Shown here piece after piece: positions 9,086-18,147 of a DNA stretch of 64,000 bases. Each line of letters begins with the position of its first letter. Positions within the stretch are counted from its first letter, which is position 1. The notes below the pieces were generated by a model. The model ran no database searches. It worked only from the letters and a program-made list of their open reading frames with translations, and was not told the origin of the DNA. The stretch covers positions 1,736,001 to 1,800,000 of the forward strand of contig JADJPU010000001.1 in assembly GCA_016713115.1 (NCBI GenBank). Direction: 5' to 3'. The position numbers and the translations under genes are program-made. This stretch comes from Cellvibrionales bacterium (GTDB lineage: Bacteria > Pseudomonadota > Gammaproteobacteria > Pseudomonadales > UBA7239).

Positions 9086-9409
9086 TCAGTTCTCTTGCAC
9101 GGCGGCTTCTTGCAGCAGTGGCAGTAGTTCGCCTTTGGCGTGCATGTCAGTGACGATATCGCAGCCGCCAATTAGCTCACCTTTTACCCACAATTGTGGG
9201 AAGGTCGGCCAGTTGCCGTAACGCGGCAGGTTGCTGCGGATATCTGGGTTGTTAAGTATGTCTACGAAAGCGAACTTCACGCCGCAGTTCATCAGGGCTT
9301 CTGCTGTGCGTGCTGAAAAACCGCACTGCGGTGCGTTTGGGCTGCCCTTCATGTAAACGATGATGGGGTTTTTTTCGATTTGGTTTTTAATTTGATCCAT
9401 GACATCCAT
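9086..9409 (-). CDS. grxD: Monothiol glutaredoxin (Grx4 type)
   Basis: Glutaredoxin of 107 residues with the single-cysteine CGFS active site at residues 29-32. The family signatures KGSPNAPQCGFS, NWPTFPQLWVKGELIGGCDI and the C-terminal helix are all present. Proteins of this class bind a [2Fe-2S] cluster with glutathione and act in iron-sulfur cluster transfer, often with BolA. A GAGGT ribosome binding site precedes the ATG at 9409. It is the first gene of the leftward peroxiredoxin-kinase-phoH run and is functionally related to the isc operon further along the window. Confidence 0.96.
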   Translation of the reverse strand: MDVMDQIKNQIEKNPIIVYMKGSPNAPQCGFSARTAEALMNCGVKFAFVDILNNPDIRSNLPRYGNWPTFPQLWVKGELIGGCDIVTDMHAKGELLPLLQEAAVQEN

Positions 9410-9454
9410 GGGGTGACCTCGCTGAGAGTATGGGGCAGTAGAGATGCGATTATT

Positions 9455-12400
9455 TTAGCGGTCAGCGCTAGAAAAAGCACCGTTGGCCAGGTGTATATCG
9501 ATTTCATCTGTCTCGTGATGGCCAGAGGCGATCAACATATACACGGCAGGCAGCACAAAAAGGGTAAACAGGGTGCCGACCAACATGCCCGCCACCAAAA
9601 TAATGCCGATGCTATTGCGCGCTTCGGCTCCTGGGCCGGACACCAACACCAGAGGAAAATGCCCCAATACCGTGGCGCAAGTTGTCATCAGTACAGGGCG
9701 CAAGCGCGTGGTGGCTGCTTGAGTGATGGCTTCAAATTTGCTGCGACCTTCCTGCTGCAGATGGTTGGCAAATTCGACGATCAAAATGCCGTTTTTGGAG
9801 ATCAGGCCGACGAGAGTGATAAAACCGACTTGCGAGAAAATGTTGATCGTGGTCCAGCCGAGAAAGGTGAATAACATTGCGCCGGATAACGCCAGCGGCA
9901 CCGAGCCGAGCAACACAACCAGAGGATCGCGAAAACTATTGAATTGAATCGCTAAGACAAAAAACACAAACAGTAGCGCAATCAATAGCACACCAAACAA
10001 GGTGTTGCCTTCATGACGCATTTGCCGCGATTCGCCAGCGTAATCAACACTGTAATTTGGTGGCAGTATTTTTTTTGCTTCAGTTTCTAGTGCGGTTAAT
10101 GCCTGTGCTTTGGTTGTACCAGGCATGGCGGCGCCGTAGAGTCGAAACGCATTGTTTTGTTGAAACTTGCCCAGCACACGCGGTGCTGTGTGTTGTTGCA
10201 GTGAGGCGATGGCCGATAAAGGCACTAATTCACCGCGCGGTGTGCGCAGTTGTAAGTTCATCAGTGCTTGTGGATCGGGGCGATCATCAGAAGCGATCAT
10301 GGGGATAACTTGGTAGGCTTTGCCATGCAAATCAAAACGGTTGACATAATTGGCCGATAACAACACGCTCAATTGTTGACTCACACTGGCGAGATCCATG
10401 CCGAGATCGGCAATGCGTTGTCGATTTAGTTGAAACTCAGCTTGTGGTAAATCAATTTTTAAATCGGTATCTGCATAGAGAAATTTATTGCTGGTTCTGG
10501 CAAACGCTACCAGTTTGTCGGCGTGTGGTTTCATCTGCTGAGGCGTGTCGTTAGAGAGCACGACCATTTCGATATCGAAATTGCCTGCTGTTGGCAGCGC
10601 TGGGTAGAGGATAGGAAAAGCTTTCAAGCCACTGATTTTTCCTAGATCGCCGTAAGCGCGAGGCAACAATTCCTGTACGCTGTATTCGCGTTGATTGAAA
10701 TCAACAAAAGTTTGACCGCCGAACCCACCTTGCGGCGTTACCACTTGCCACATAAAGCTGGCTCCGGGCAGAGCATTCAAGATATTGACGACTTCGTGCA
10801 TATAGCGCGTGGTATAGGCGAGAGAAGCCTGTGGAGGCGCTTCCACCACCACATTGATACTGCTTTGATCTTCTACTGGTGCGAGTTCTTGTTGCGAAAA
10901 AAAATAAAAAGGCACCACTAGCAGTGAGAAAAATAACGCAGCGACTAAGACTTGTGGTCGCCATAATAAACAGTGTGCCAAGGCGCGACCGTAGCGTTGC
11001 TGCAACACTTCAAATGCATGGTTGACTTTGATGGTCATGCGGCTTTCTTTGCCGTGTGGCGGGCAGACATACGCGCTCATAATGGGCGACAGCGTCAGTG
11101 CTACAAAACCGGAAATGAGTACAGCCACTGCAAGTGTGAATGCAAATTCTTTGAACAGTACGCCGGTTAAGCCGGACAAAAAACCAATGGGGGCATATAC
11201 CGCGGCAAGCGTGATAGTCATGCCGATAATAGGTGCGACTAACTGCTGCGAGCTGGCGAGTGCTGCTGCAATGCGGCCTTTGCCTTCGCGCATGTGACGC
11301 GCCACATTTTCCACCACGACGATAGCGTCATCCACCACCAAGCCTACCGACAGCACGATTGCCAACACTGTCAGCAAGTTGAGTGAAAAACCCATCGCTA
11401 ACATTGCCGCCATCGCGCCTAACAAAGAAATCGGAATAGTGATTAAAGGAACCAATGCAGTGCGTGCAGAACCCATCAGCGCGAGTACAACAATGCCCAC
11501 CAGTAAAATGGTTTCTGCCAGTGTTTGAAAAATTTCACGCAAGGCGGAACGCATATATAGCGTGATGTCATAACCAATGCCGATGTGTATGCCTTGCGGC
11601 AGAGTGGGGTTGATGGCAGCTAACTCTTTATACAGAGCATCGGCAATTTCAATTTCATTGGCACCCGGCAGGGGCCAGACTGAAATATAAACCGCATCGC
11701 GATTATCCATGCGTGCGTTATTTTCACCTTCCACTTCGCCTAATTTTATTTGCGCGATATCACGCAAGCGAATTTGTGCACCATGGCTTTCGCGCACAAT
11801 CAACTGTTCAAAGTCTTCTGGAGTCTTGAGCGTGGTATTGGCGAGTAAGTCGATGCGCTGCCATGCATTTTCACTACGACCGATTGTGGCAATTAAATTG
11901 TTACTGCGCAGCGCGGTATCAATATCGCCAGCGCTGAGATTGAATGCTTGTAATTTTGATGGATCCAACCAAACGCGCATTGCCGGTGCACGCCCACCTT
12001 CTAGGCCTATGCGTTGTACGCCGGGAATGGCAGCTAAACGCGGATTCACGTTGCGCGTGAGGTAATCAGTAATTGACGCGCGCGTGTGTGATCCGGTGAT
12101 AGGTACATCCAAATAAAAACCGGCGCCTTGTTTATCGGCGCGGTTGACTTGAATCGCAGGGTCTTCTGCACCAGCTGGGAGTTCGTAGCGAATTTGCTGC
12201 AAGCGAGCGGTTAATTCGGCGAGTGCAGCGGTGCTGTTTTCATTTAACTTCAGCCAAACGGTGACGGTACTCATGCCGGCCAGCGTGGTGGAATCTACAT
12301 AATCCACGCCGGGAACTGTGGCCGCGATGCGCTCAATCGGATCGGTAATAAAACCTTGTACGCGTTCAGCAGGTGCGCCAACAAAAGGTGTGGTAATGAC

Positions 12401-12556
12401 GAGTGAAGAACTTTCAATGCGCGGGAACTGTAATACAGGCAATTTCTGTGCGGCATACAAGCCGATGACGATCAAGGCCAGCGAAATCACCACCGCAATA
12501 ATCGGGCGCTTGATAAAAATATCCATCGGGGATGAATGATGGGCAGCATCGCTCAT
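9455..12556 (-). CDS. RND multidrug efflux permease (HAE1 family)
   Basis: Inner-membrane proton-driven pump of 1033 residues, the usual AcrB/MexB length. It begins with the family signature FIKRPIIAVVISLALI and contains the proton-relay aspartates in GLVVDDAIVVVENV. The duplicated topology has 12 membrane segments with two large periplasmic loops. The first four bases overlap the adaptor stop (ATGA), so the two form an operon. No outer-membrane channel gene follows, so a TolC-like protein encoded elsewhere is presumably used. The substrate cannot be predicted from the sequence. An ATG at 12526 (MDIFIKRP) is an alternative start. Confidence 0.95.
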   Translation of the reverse strand: MSDAAHHSSPMDIFIKRPIIAVVISLALIVIGLYAAQKLPVLQFPRIESSSLVITTPFVGAPAERVQGFITDPIERIAATVPGVDYVDSTTLAGMSTVTVWLKLNENSTAALAELTARLQQIRYELPAGAEDPAIQVNRADKQGAGFYLDVPITGSHTRASITDYLTRNVNPRLAAIPGVQRIGLEGGRAPAMRVWLDPSKLQAFNLSAGDIDTALRSNNLIATIGRSENAWQRIDLLANTTLKTPEDFEQLIVRESHGAQIRLRDIAQIKLGEVEGENNARMDNRDAVYISVWPLPGANEIEIADALYKELAAINPTLPQGIHIGIGYDITLYMRSALREIFQTLAETILLVGIVVLALMGSARTALVPLITIPISLLGAMAAMLAMGFSLNLLTVLAIVLSVGLVVDDAIVVVENVARHMREGKGRIAAALASSQQLVAPIIGMTITLAAVYAPIGFLSGLTGVLFKEFAFTLAVAVLISGFVALTLSPIMSAYVCPPHGKESRMTIKVNHAFEVLQQRYGRALAHCLLWRPQVLVAALFFSLLVVPFYFFSQQELAPVEDQSSINVVVEAPPQASLAYTTRYMHEVVNILNALPGASFMWQVVTPQGGFGGQTFVDFNQREYSVQELLPRAYGDLGKISGLKAFPILYPALPTAGNFDIEMVVLSNDTPQQMKPHADKLVAFARTSNKFLYADTDLKIDLPQAEFQLNRQRIADLGMDLASVSQQLSVLLSANYVNRFDLHGKAYQVIPMIASDDRPDPQALMNLQLRTPRGELVPLSAIASLQQHTAPRVLGKFQQNNAFRLYGAAMPGTTKAQALTALETEAKKILPPNYSVDYAGESRQMRHEGNTLFGVLLIALLFVFFVLAIQFNSFRDPLVVLLGSVPLALSGAMLFTFLGWTTINIFSQVGFITLVGLISKNGILIVEFANHLQQEGRSKFEAITQAATTRLRPVLMTTCATVLGHFPLVLVSGPGAEARNSIGIILVAGMLVGTLFTLFVLPAVYMLIASGHHETDEIDIHLANGAFSSADR

Positions 12557-13662
12557 TGTGCGGTGCTCTTTTCACTGCTTTTGATATGCACCAGCATGCC
12601 ATTTTGCAGTTTATAGGAACCGTTGGTGGCAATGCGCTCGTTCACTTGCAAGCCACTTTCAATTACCACGCGCTGATTTCTTTCGGTACCAATCGTGACA
12701 GAGCGTGTTGTGACACGCAGTGCGTTGTTGTCTGCCGGTGTAATCACATATACAAAATTTCCTGTGTCACTGTACTGCACCGCAGTGGATGGAATAGCAA
12801 TAATAGATTGCGCAGCAGCAACGGGCACTTGCACATCCACCAGCATGCCTGGCTTCAGTTTTTCATCAGTATTGTTCACGGCTGCGCGCCATTTTTTATT
12901 GCGCGATGTCGTCGAGATGGCTGAATCCGCCGCAATAATTTTTCCAGACAGTGGCGCGGTGAGTGTGCCGCTGGCGCTGACATTGACAGCTGTTTCCAGC
13001 GCAATACCGCTCTGTTGTTGCGGCAACGAAAAATCCACCCACACCGTTGCTAGCGAGCCGACTAATTGCGTGATCACGGTGTTTGCGGCGAGGTATTGAC
13101 CTGCTTGTAAATGATGCAAACCCGCGCGACCGTCAAAAGGTGCGGTGATGGTTTTTTTATCGATCACGGCTTGCAGCGCTTGCGTGCGCGCGGTGGCGAC
13201 AGCAAATTGCGCGCGCGCCTGATCGTACTGCTCGCGGCTCACCAATTTTTGCGTCACCAATTTGGCATAGCGCGTGAGTGCCGTTTGCGCGAGTTGTGCA
13301 TCGGCTTGTGCGGCGCGCAGTTGTGCAATGTCTTCACTGGCATCCAGCTGCAAGAGCATTTGGTCTTTTTTAATGGCATCACCGGCGTGAAAACCGACGG
13401 CAATCACGCGACCTTCCAGTTCGTTGCGCAGTTCAACCGTTTGTGGTGCCAACACTTCACCCACCGTGCTTACACTGTCTTGCCAGTTTTGCGCTTGCAC
13501 GACTTCTGCTTCCACGGTTTCGGAAGGTTCTGGATAAGCGGCAGCAATCGCCATCAACTGACGAATTTGCAACACTTTATAAGCGGCAAGTGCCAACAGC
13601 AGAAGCAGGCAGCCTAAAAAAACCACCAACCAGCGTTTAAATTTTGATGCTTGGGCTGCCAT
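12553..13662 (-). CDS. RND efflux periplasmic adaptor (membrane fusion protein)
   Basis: Adaptor of 369 residues linking an RND pump to an outer-membrane channel. A single N-terminal membrane anchor (about residues 10-28) is followed by the lipoyl/barrel-sandwich half motif VELRNELEGRVIAVGFHAGDAIKKDQMLLQLD. An alpha-hairpin (about 90-150), the second lipoyl half and a beta-barrel domain complete it. The ATG at 13662 is chosen because GGAG lies 7 bases upstream; a GTG at 13674 is also in frame. It is translationally coupled to the downstream pump. It starts 26 bases after the PPOX gene stop, so all three may share a transcript. Confidence 0.93.
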   Translation of the reverse strand: MAAQASKFKRWLVVFLGCLLLLLALAAYKVLQIRQLMAIAAAYPEPSETVEAEVVQAQNWQDSVSTVGEVLAPQTVELRNELEGRVIAVGFHAGDAIKKDQMLLQLDASEDIAQLRAAQADAQLAQTALTRYAKLVTQKLVSREQYDQARAQFAVATARTQALQAVIDKKTITAPFDGRAGLHHLQAGQYLAANTVITQLVGSLATVWVDFSLPQQQSGIALETAVNVSASGTLTAPLSGKIIAADSAISTTSRNKKWRAAVNNTDEKLKPGMLVDVQVPVAAAQSIIAIPSTAVQYSDTGNFVYVITPADNNALRVTTRSVTIGTERNQRVVIESGLQVNERIATNGSYKLQNGMLVHIKSSEKSTAQ

Positions 13663-13688
13663 AGCGTTCTCCACGGCTGTGTTGGTTT

Positions 13689-14138
13689 TTAACCGCGTTG
13701 GATGCCGATGTTTTCTGGCGTGCCATCGCTGGCGTGCACATATTCAGCGCGTACACGCGTCGGTTTTACCGTGAAGGTGATGCGCACATCGTTGGGCTGA
13801 TCGAACGGGTAGTGATCTTGATTCATGTATTTTTTGGCGATGCTGTTGATGAATTTGCGTTCGCTGTCTTCTTGAATCTCCACCGTGCCGCGAATTTCAA
13901 TATAACGCCACGGATTTTTCGGATCGACAATGCACAGTGCCACGCGTTGGTCTTTGGCGAGGTTTTTGTATTTTTGCCGCGATTTAATCGTGCTGAAACG
14001 CACAAATTCGCCATCCCACACAAAAGCCACGACATTGTTGGCTAGCGACCCATCCGGCATCACCATCGCCACTTGTGCGTAGTTATTGCCTTTGACGATA
14101 TCGTGATGAGATTCGGGAATACTGGGCGTGGCTGCCAT
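13689..14138 (-). CDS. PPOX-class (pyridoxamine phosphate oxidase-fold) protein
   Basis: A 149-residue split-barrel flavin-binding-fold protein resembling the TIGR03618-type 'PPOX class F420-dependent' group. Typical elements are AQVAMVMPDGSLANNVVAFVWDGEFVRFST in the first half, KYKNLAKDQRVALCIVDP, and WRYIEIRGTVEI. The cofactor (FMN, FAD or F420) and substrate cannot be told from sequence. F420 is not expected in most gammaproteobacteria, so a flavin or heme-related role is as likely. GGAG lies 6 bases before the ATG. It is the promoter-proximal gene of the RND cluster and lies next to the heme locus. Confidence 0.8.
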   Translation of the reverse strand: MAATPSIPESHHDIVKGNNYAQVAMVMPDGSLANNVVAFVWDGEFVRFSTIKSRQKYKNLAKDQRVALCIVDPKNPWRYIEIRGTVEIQEDSERKFINSIAKKYMNQDHYPFDQPNDVRITFTVKPTRVRAEYVHASDGTPENIGIQRG

Positions 14139-14193
14139 GTTCTGCTCCGGTGATGGTGTTGATCTGAGAGGCAGAATTGTATGCGATAGCTAG

Positions 14194-14225
14194 ACAATAA
14201 AAAGCCCGACACAAGGTCGGGCTTT
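14194..14225 (-). terminator. Rho-independent terminator of the heme receptor/HugZ operon
   Basis: A perfect 10-base stem, AAAGCCCGAC (14201-14210) against GTCGGGCTTT (14216-14225), encloses a 5-base loop. Read on the minus strand it runs into TTTTTATT, so it terminates transcription coming from hugZ, whose stop is 22 bases upstream. In the plus direction there is no U-tract. Confidence 0.9.
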
Positions 14226-14246
14226 CGCGTATTGCTGCGAGTGGTG

Positions 14247-14786
14247 TTAAGCCGCAGGGCGTGTGACATGCCCGTCACGCAGGTGAGAAATTGTGTTGCC
14301 GTTGAGCGATTTGCCGACGAAGTCATACGCGCGACCAAAACCTTTTACAAAGCGACCGCTGACGGGTTGCAGCTTGAATAAGTGGAAGTCGCTGAGTTTG
14401 CTGAGCTCGTTGATGCGCTGGCCGTGGCGATCGCTCAATACTTTGATGCCTTCTTCGTAAGCAGCGCCAGCTGTGTGCTCAATTTCTGTCGCTTCGATGC
14501 GGTACACCACGCGAATGCGTGCAAACAATTCGTCAGCAGCGCTTTCATCTTGGATGATCATCACAGAAGGTGTTGGATTCAACTTGAGATTGACAGCGTG
14601 CAATGCGATGTCTGACAGCAAGACATACAAGCACTCATCGCCAATACCGAAAGGCGCATAAGAGGCGTATGGATTACCTTGTGGATCAATCGATGACAAG
14701 ATCAGGCTTTTCTGTGTGTTGATGAATTGCGTGATTTCGCCTTGCAAATTGTCTTGTGTGGATTGTTTTAAATTAGATTCAGACAT
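14247..14786 (-). CDS. hugZ: HugZ/HutZ-family heme utilization protein
   Basis: A 179-residue split-barrel protein of the HugZ/HutZ family, whose members bind and degrade heme in the cytoplasm to release iron. Recognisable segments are QKSLILSSIDPQGNPYASYAPF near the N-terminus and the C-terminal GRFVKGFGRAY followed by ISHLRDGH, where HugZ-type proteins carry their heme-contacting histidine. It is the last gene of the receptor-hutX-hugZ operon, 24 bases after hutX, and is followed by a strong terminator. Together with HmuTUV this provides import and intracellular use of heme. Confidence 0.9.
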   Translation of the reverse strand: MSESNLKQSTQDNLQGEITQFINTQKSLILSSIDPQGNPYASYAPFGIGDECLYVLLSDIALHAVNLKLNPTPSVMIIQDESAADELFARIRVVYRIEATEIEHTAGAAYEEGIKVLSDRHGQRINELSKLSDFHLFKLQPVSGRFVKGFGRAYDFVGKSLNGNTISHLRDGHVTRPAA

Positions 14787-14810
14787 GATGTTACCTCGTG
14801 GTGGATGGGT

Positions 14811-15218
14811 TTAGTTGGCTAGTGCGCGTTGGCGCAACTGTTCGAATTGCATCATTTGGTTCTGCAGCAATTCGCCATTGGCATCGCGACCGATAAAGAT
14901 TTTAAAAACGGTTTCGCCATTTTTATTCACAAACACCAGTGCGTGACTCTCTCTGCCGCGATGGTTTTTGCTTTGAAATTGAATGGTTGCGATGCTGTCT
15001 AGGTTTAAATGCCCTTCAAATCCAGCGTCGCCTTTTAGATTATAAAATCCTTCAGCCAGTGTTCCTGTTGGGAAGTTTCCTTTGAATTCAAACACACTGC
15101 CGCCATGCAAAATAATGGTGGTGGTGTTGCCCCAAGTGCTAATTTGTTGCAGTAGTGATAGCGCTTCCGAGCCTGCAAGTACAGGTGTGGATGTTGCTTC
15201 ACTTGCGAGATTGTTCAT
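14811..15218 (-). CDS. hutX: HutX/HuvX-family cytosolic heme carrier
   Basis: Protein of 135 residues resembling HutX/HuvX, cytosolic heme-binding proteins that hand heme to HutZ. Family segments GGSVFEFKGNFPTG, GFYNLKGDAGFEGHLNLD and KIFIGRDANGELL are visible. The ATG at 15218 is preceded by AGGAG at good spacing; a TTG three bases earlier is less likely. It lies between the TonB-dependent receptor and hugZ, the arrangement expected for a heme uptake operon. Confidence 0.9.
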   Translation of the reverse strand: MNNLASEATSTPVLAGSEALSLLQQISTWGNTTTIILHGGSVFEFKGNFPTGTLAEGFYNLKGDAGFEGHLNLDSIATIQFQSKNHRGRESHALVFVNKNGETVFKIFIGRDANGELLQNQMMQFEQLRQRALAN

Positions 15219-15256
15219 CAAGGTTTCTCCTGCTGTTAAAAGATATTGCTTTGGGA

Positions 15257-17347
15257 TCAGAAGCGGTATGTTACGGCGGCACGCACTTCACGGCCGGGTT
15301 GATACAGTTCTTGGAAAGCGACGCGATAGTATTCGTCGGTGACATTGTTGACGCTGAAATCCAGCGTCAGGTTTTCACCAGCAGGCTGCCAGCTCGCATA
15401 GATATCTGCGATATTGTAGCCGTCATAGGTGTTCGCTGTGGTAGCGGGCGTGCGGTCTTGTGCGGCGGTGTGAGTTAAACGCACGCCAGCTAACAATTTT
15501 TGTTCGGGAATAAATGTGTAGTTCGTATCGATAACCCATTTATCAGCAGGGATATTCGTAAGGTATTCGCCAGTCTCTTTATCTTCGCCGCGTGTTTTGC
15601 CGTAACTGACGCGCGTAGAAAGATTTGCCCATTGATAGCGCGCTTCCAGTTCATAACCTTTCAGGCGCGCTTTATCAACATTTACCCAAGTAGTGTGACC
15701 GGGATCAAAAATAACAGTGGGTGGACCAGGAGGGTTAGGAATGACGGTAACGGTGGGGCTGGTGACGATCTGCTCGATGAAGTTATCAACATCATTACGA
15801 AAAACAGATGCCTTGAATGAAAGTTTATCGTCGCTAGCAAAAACATTGCTCCAGTTCATGCGCGTCAACAGCTCTTTGTTAGCGGCATTTTCTGCTTCTA
15901 GATCGGCGTTAGGCACAAAGCTGTTACAACCAAAGGGAGGGCCCATACAGAAGTGTGCGCCGGTGGTATACATTTCTTCCGAACTGGGTGCGCGGAAAGC
16001 TTCGTCATAACGCGCAGCAATTTCCATCCAATCGGTTGCTTGTAAAACGAGTGCAGCAGATGGCGAAATGGCACTGTCTTCGCGAGAAATATTCAAGTTT
16101 TTCGCTTCGGTTTCAAATTTGTCGTGACGAATTCCGAGTTCGGTGCGCAACACATCTTTCACCAAAGGAATGGTTGCTTGCACAAAAGTGCCACGCACAT
16201 CCAGTGTAGATTCCGGTGGTATAGGGCGGTTAGTGCCACCGCGTTTGGTAGAAAACTCGTCCTGATAACCATCAAAACCGTACAGCAAGCTGATGCCGGC
16301 AAAATCTGATTTGTTGTTCAATGCATAACCGCGCGTTTTGAGGCTGGTGTCGTCGCTGCGGCCATCGCTCAAGCGAGATTCACTCATGTCAGTTTTATTC
16401 TGATAAATCATCGCTTGCGCGTTTACTAGTGGTGATGCTGTGTCGATGCGGTAATCCAACGAGATATTTTCGTTTTCCATATCGCGCTCAATTAAATAGT
16501 TGCTGGTTGGTGCCACGGGTGCGGAGCTATTGGTGGGTACGCTGCCGTTTTCTTTCGATTTGCGTAAGTTCAGGGCGAGACTTTGGCTGTCCGTGATCTG
16601 CCATAGGCCTTTGAGTAATGCGCCGTGGTCGCGGCTGCCGGAATTATCCAGGTTGTCATTAAAACGGTAGCTTTTGTGCCCGAGTTCGATGTCGTTGGTA
16701 TCGCGGTAGTAGCCAGATGCCAACAGGTCAAACTGATCTGTGCGCGCGCCCACGGCCAAGGTGGTGGCACTGGCTTCGCCGTTGTCGTTGTAGCCGTATT
16801 TGATCAAACCGCCAACATCTTGGCCGGCTTTCAAAATATCGCTGGCATTAATGGTGCTCTGCGCCACCACGCCGCCGATAGCGCCAGAGCCCCAGAGGCT
16901 ACTAGCAGGACCTTTCAAGGCTTCTACGCTGCGCAGTAATACAGGGTCTAGGAAGTAGGTGGGGCGGTGTCCGGAGCCAAAGTTTTGACGCACACCATCC
17001 ACCGTTTGCAGCACTTGTTGGCCTTCAATGCCGCGAATATTCACGATTTGACTGCTGGCACGAGGTCCACCAGCCAATTCAATATTGGATTCGTGAGACA
17101 ACACTTCCGCTGTAGAAGTGGGCTGCATTTGGTTGATTTTTTCCTGCGTGACCACGGCCAGTGGTCTGGCCACTTGTTTTTCATCCGTATTGTGTCTGAC
17201 GGCAGTAACGATCACGGTTTCCATGTCGGTTGTGGGTGTTGTAGCGGCGCTTTCCTCGGCTTGCACGGTAGAGCAGAGGGTGACGGTCAGCGCCAATGCC
17301 AGTGGCGTACTGCGAAATCTGGCGCTGCGAATCGATGGGACAGACAT
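15257..17347 (-). CDS. TonB-dependent heme/hemoglobin receptor
   Basis: Outer-membrane receptor of 696 residues, of the hemoglobin/transferrin/lactoferrin receptor class. A signal peptide (about 1-30, ending VQAEE) is followed by the TonB box METVIVTAVR. A plug domain with LKGPASSLWGSGAIGGVV and a 22-strand barrel ending in aromatic Phe (AAVTYRF) complete it. It heads the operon with hutX and hugZ and is divergent from tonB-hmuTUV. Fur-like sequences lie in the intergenic region, so expression is probably iron-repressed. The exact ligand (heme, hemoglobin or hemopexin) is inferred from context only. Confidence 0.92.
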   Translation of the reverse strand: MSVPSIRSARFRSTPLALALTVTLCSTVQAEESAATTPTTDMETVIVTAVRHNTDEKQVARPLAVVTQEKINQMQPTSTAEVLSHESNIELAGGPRASSQIVNIRGIEGQQVLQTVDGVRQNFGSGHRPTYFLDPVLLRSVEALKGPASSLWGSGAIGGVVAQSTINASDILKAGQDVGGLIKYGYNDNGEASATTLAVGARTDQFDLLASGYYRDTNDIELGHKSYRFNDNLDNSGSRDHGALLKGLWQITDSQSLALNLRKSKENGSVPTNSSAPVAPTSNYLIERDMENENISLDYRIDTASPLVNAQAMIYQNKTDMSESRLSDGRSDDTSLKTRGYALNNKSDFAGISLLYGFDGYQDEFSTKRGGTNRPIPPESTLDVRGTFVQATIPLVKDVLRTELGIRHDKFETEAKNLNISREDSAISPSAALVLQATDWMEIAARYDEAFRAPSSEEMYTTGAHFCMGPPFGCNSFVPNADLEAENAANKELLTRMNWSNVFASDDKLSFKASVFRNDVDNFIEQIVTSPTVTVIPNPPGPPTVIFDPGHTTWVNVDKARLKGYELEARYQWANLSTRVSYGKTRGEDKETGEYLTNIPADKWVIDTNYTFIPEQKLLAGVRLTHTAAQDRTPATTANTYDGYNIADIYASWQPAGENLTLDFSVNNVTDEYYRVAFQELYQPGREVRAAVTYRF

Positions 17348-17379
17348 GGTGACGGGGCTCCGCGGTGAGTGTTAAGATG

Positions 17380-17430
17380 TTGCAAATGGTAATCGCTCTC
17401 AATACTGTTTGTAAACAAGAATCGTTATTA
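17380..17430 (+). promoter_or_regulatory. tonB promoter with overlapping Fur-like boxes
   Basis: A sigma-70-like promoter reads toward tonB: TTGCAA (17380-17385), a 17-base spacer, TACTGT (17403-17408). The spacer contains TGGTAATCGCTCTCA (17387-17401), which matches 10 of 14 informative positions of the Fur 7-1-7 consensus TGATAATnATTATCA. A second, weaker match (9 of 14) lies at 17416-17430. The region separates two divergent heme uptake operons, as expected for a shared Fur-repressed control region. Assignment to Fur is an inference. Confidence 0.6.
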
Positions 17431-17437
17431 TTTGCAA

Positions 17438-18133
17438 ATGTACACACAAACCCACCGCACAGAGTCTTTTCCTTGGATGCTTGTTTGCCTTGCAGCCGCA
17501 TTGCTATTGCATGTGCTTTTATTGCTGCGCTTGCCAGTAAACTCAGCGACCGCGCTCCAAGCAAAGCCTGAGCTGGTGATGGATACCTTTGTGCTGGCCC
17601 CTGCAACAGCGGCTGCATCCGCACCTACACCAACTCCTGTGCCGGAAGAAGCGGTGGCTCCCAAGCCAATCGTGCAGCCAATAGAACCTGAGGCGGTACC
17701 CGTGCGTCCGCAGCGACCTAAGCCAAAGAAAAAAACCATCGAGCGTCGAGTTGCTGTTGAGCAGCCAATTAAAGAGGCTGTTGTAGAGAGGCCGCCAACC
17801 GCCGCGCCAGCTACCGCATCATCGTCACCTGCGCCAGTTGCACCAGCCGCCCCCGTTTTGGTGACCAAGCCAAAATTTTTGATGCCGCCATCGCAGCCGG
17901 TTTACCCGCCTGTTGCGCAGCGTCGTGGACAGCAGGGAACGGTGTGGTTGGAAATTTTGTTGTCTGAGAGCGGCAAGCAACTTAAGTTATCTATCACGCG
18001 CAGTTCGGGCGTCGAATCCTTGGACAATGCCGCTAAAGTGGCTGTAGCCGATTGGAAATTTGCACCGTATCGCATGAACGGCATGGCCGTGTCATCGCGT
18101 GTGCAAGTGCCGGTAGAATTTGTTATTCAGTAA
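17438..18133 (+). CDS. tonB: TonB energy-transducing protein
   Basis: Protein of 231 residues. A short cytoplasmic N-terminus and one membrane anchor (about 12-30, with the His typical of TonB anchors) are followed by a long Pro/Ala/Val/Lys-rich periplasmic spacer (about 45-145). The C-terminal TonB domain (about 150-231) includes YPPVAQRRGQQGTVWLE and ends in PVEFVIQ. It transmits proton-motive energy to the outer-membrane receptor encoded divergently. No exbB or exbD is adjacent, so these must be elsewhere. The ATG at 17438 has no clear Shine-Dalgarno; a TTG at 17432 is also in frame. Confidence 0.92.
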   Translation: MYTQTHRTESFPWMLVCLAAALLLHVLLLLRLPVNSATALQAKPELVMDTFVLAPATAAASAPTPTPVPEEAVAPKPIVQPIEPEAVPVRPQRPKPKKKTIERRVAVEQPIKEAVVERPPTAAPATASSSPAPVAPAAPVLVTKPKFLMPPSQPVYPPVAQRRGQQGTVWLEILLSESGKQLKLSITRSSGVESLDNAAKVAVADWKFAPYRMNGMAVSSRVQVPVEFVIQ

Positions 18134-18147
18134 TTCGTGGAGAGAAA

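Noticed and set aside
9447..9475. Small hairpin TAGCG/CGCTA at the end of the RND pump gene as a terminator
   Set aside because: The stem is only five bases, lies over the stop codon and is not followed by a U-tract on the minus strand.
17428..17868. Minus-strand 146-codon frame rich in Gly/Ala/Thr
   Set aside because: It is the complement of the Pro/Ala-rich tonB linker and has no family resemblance.
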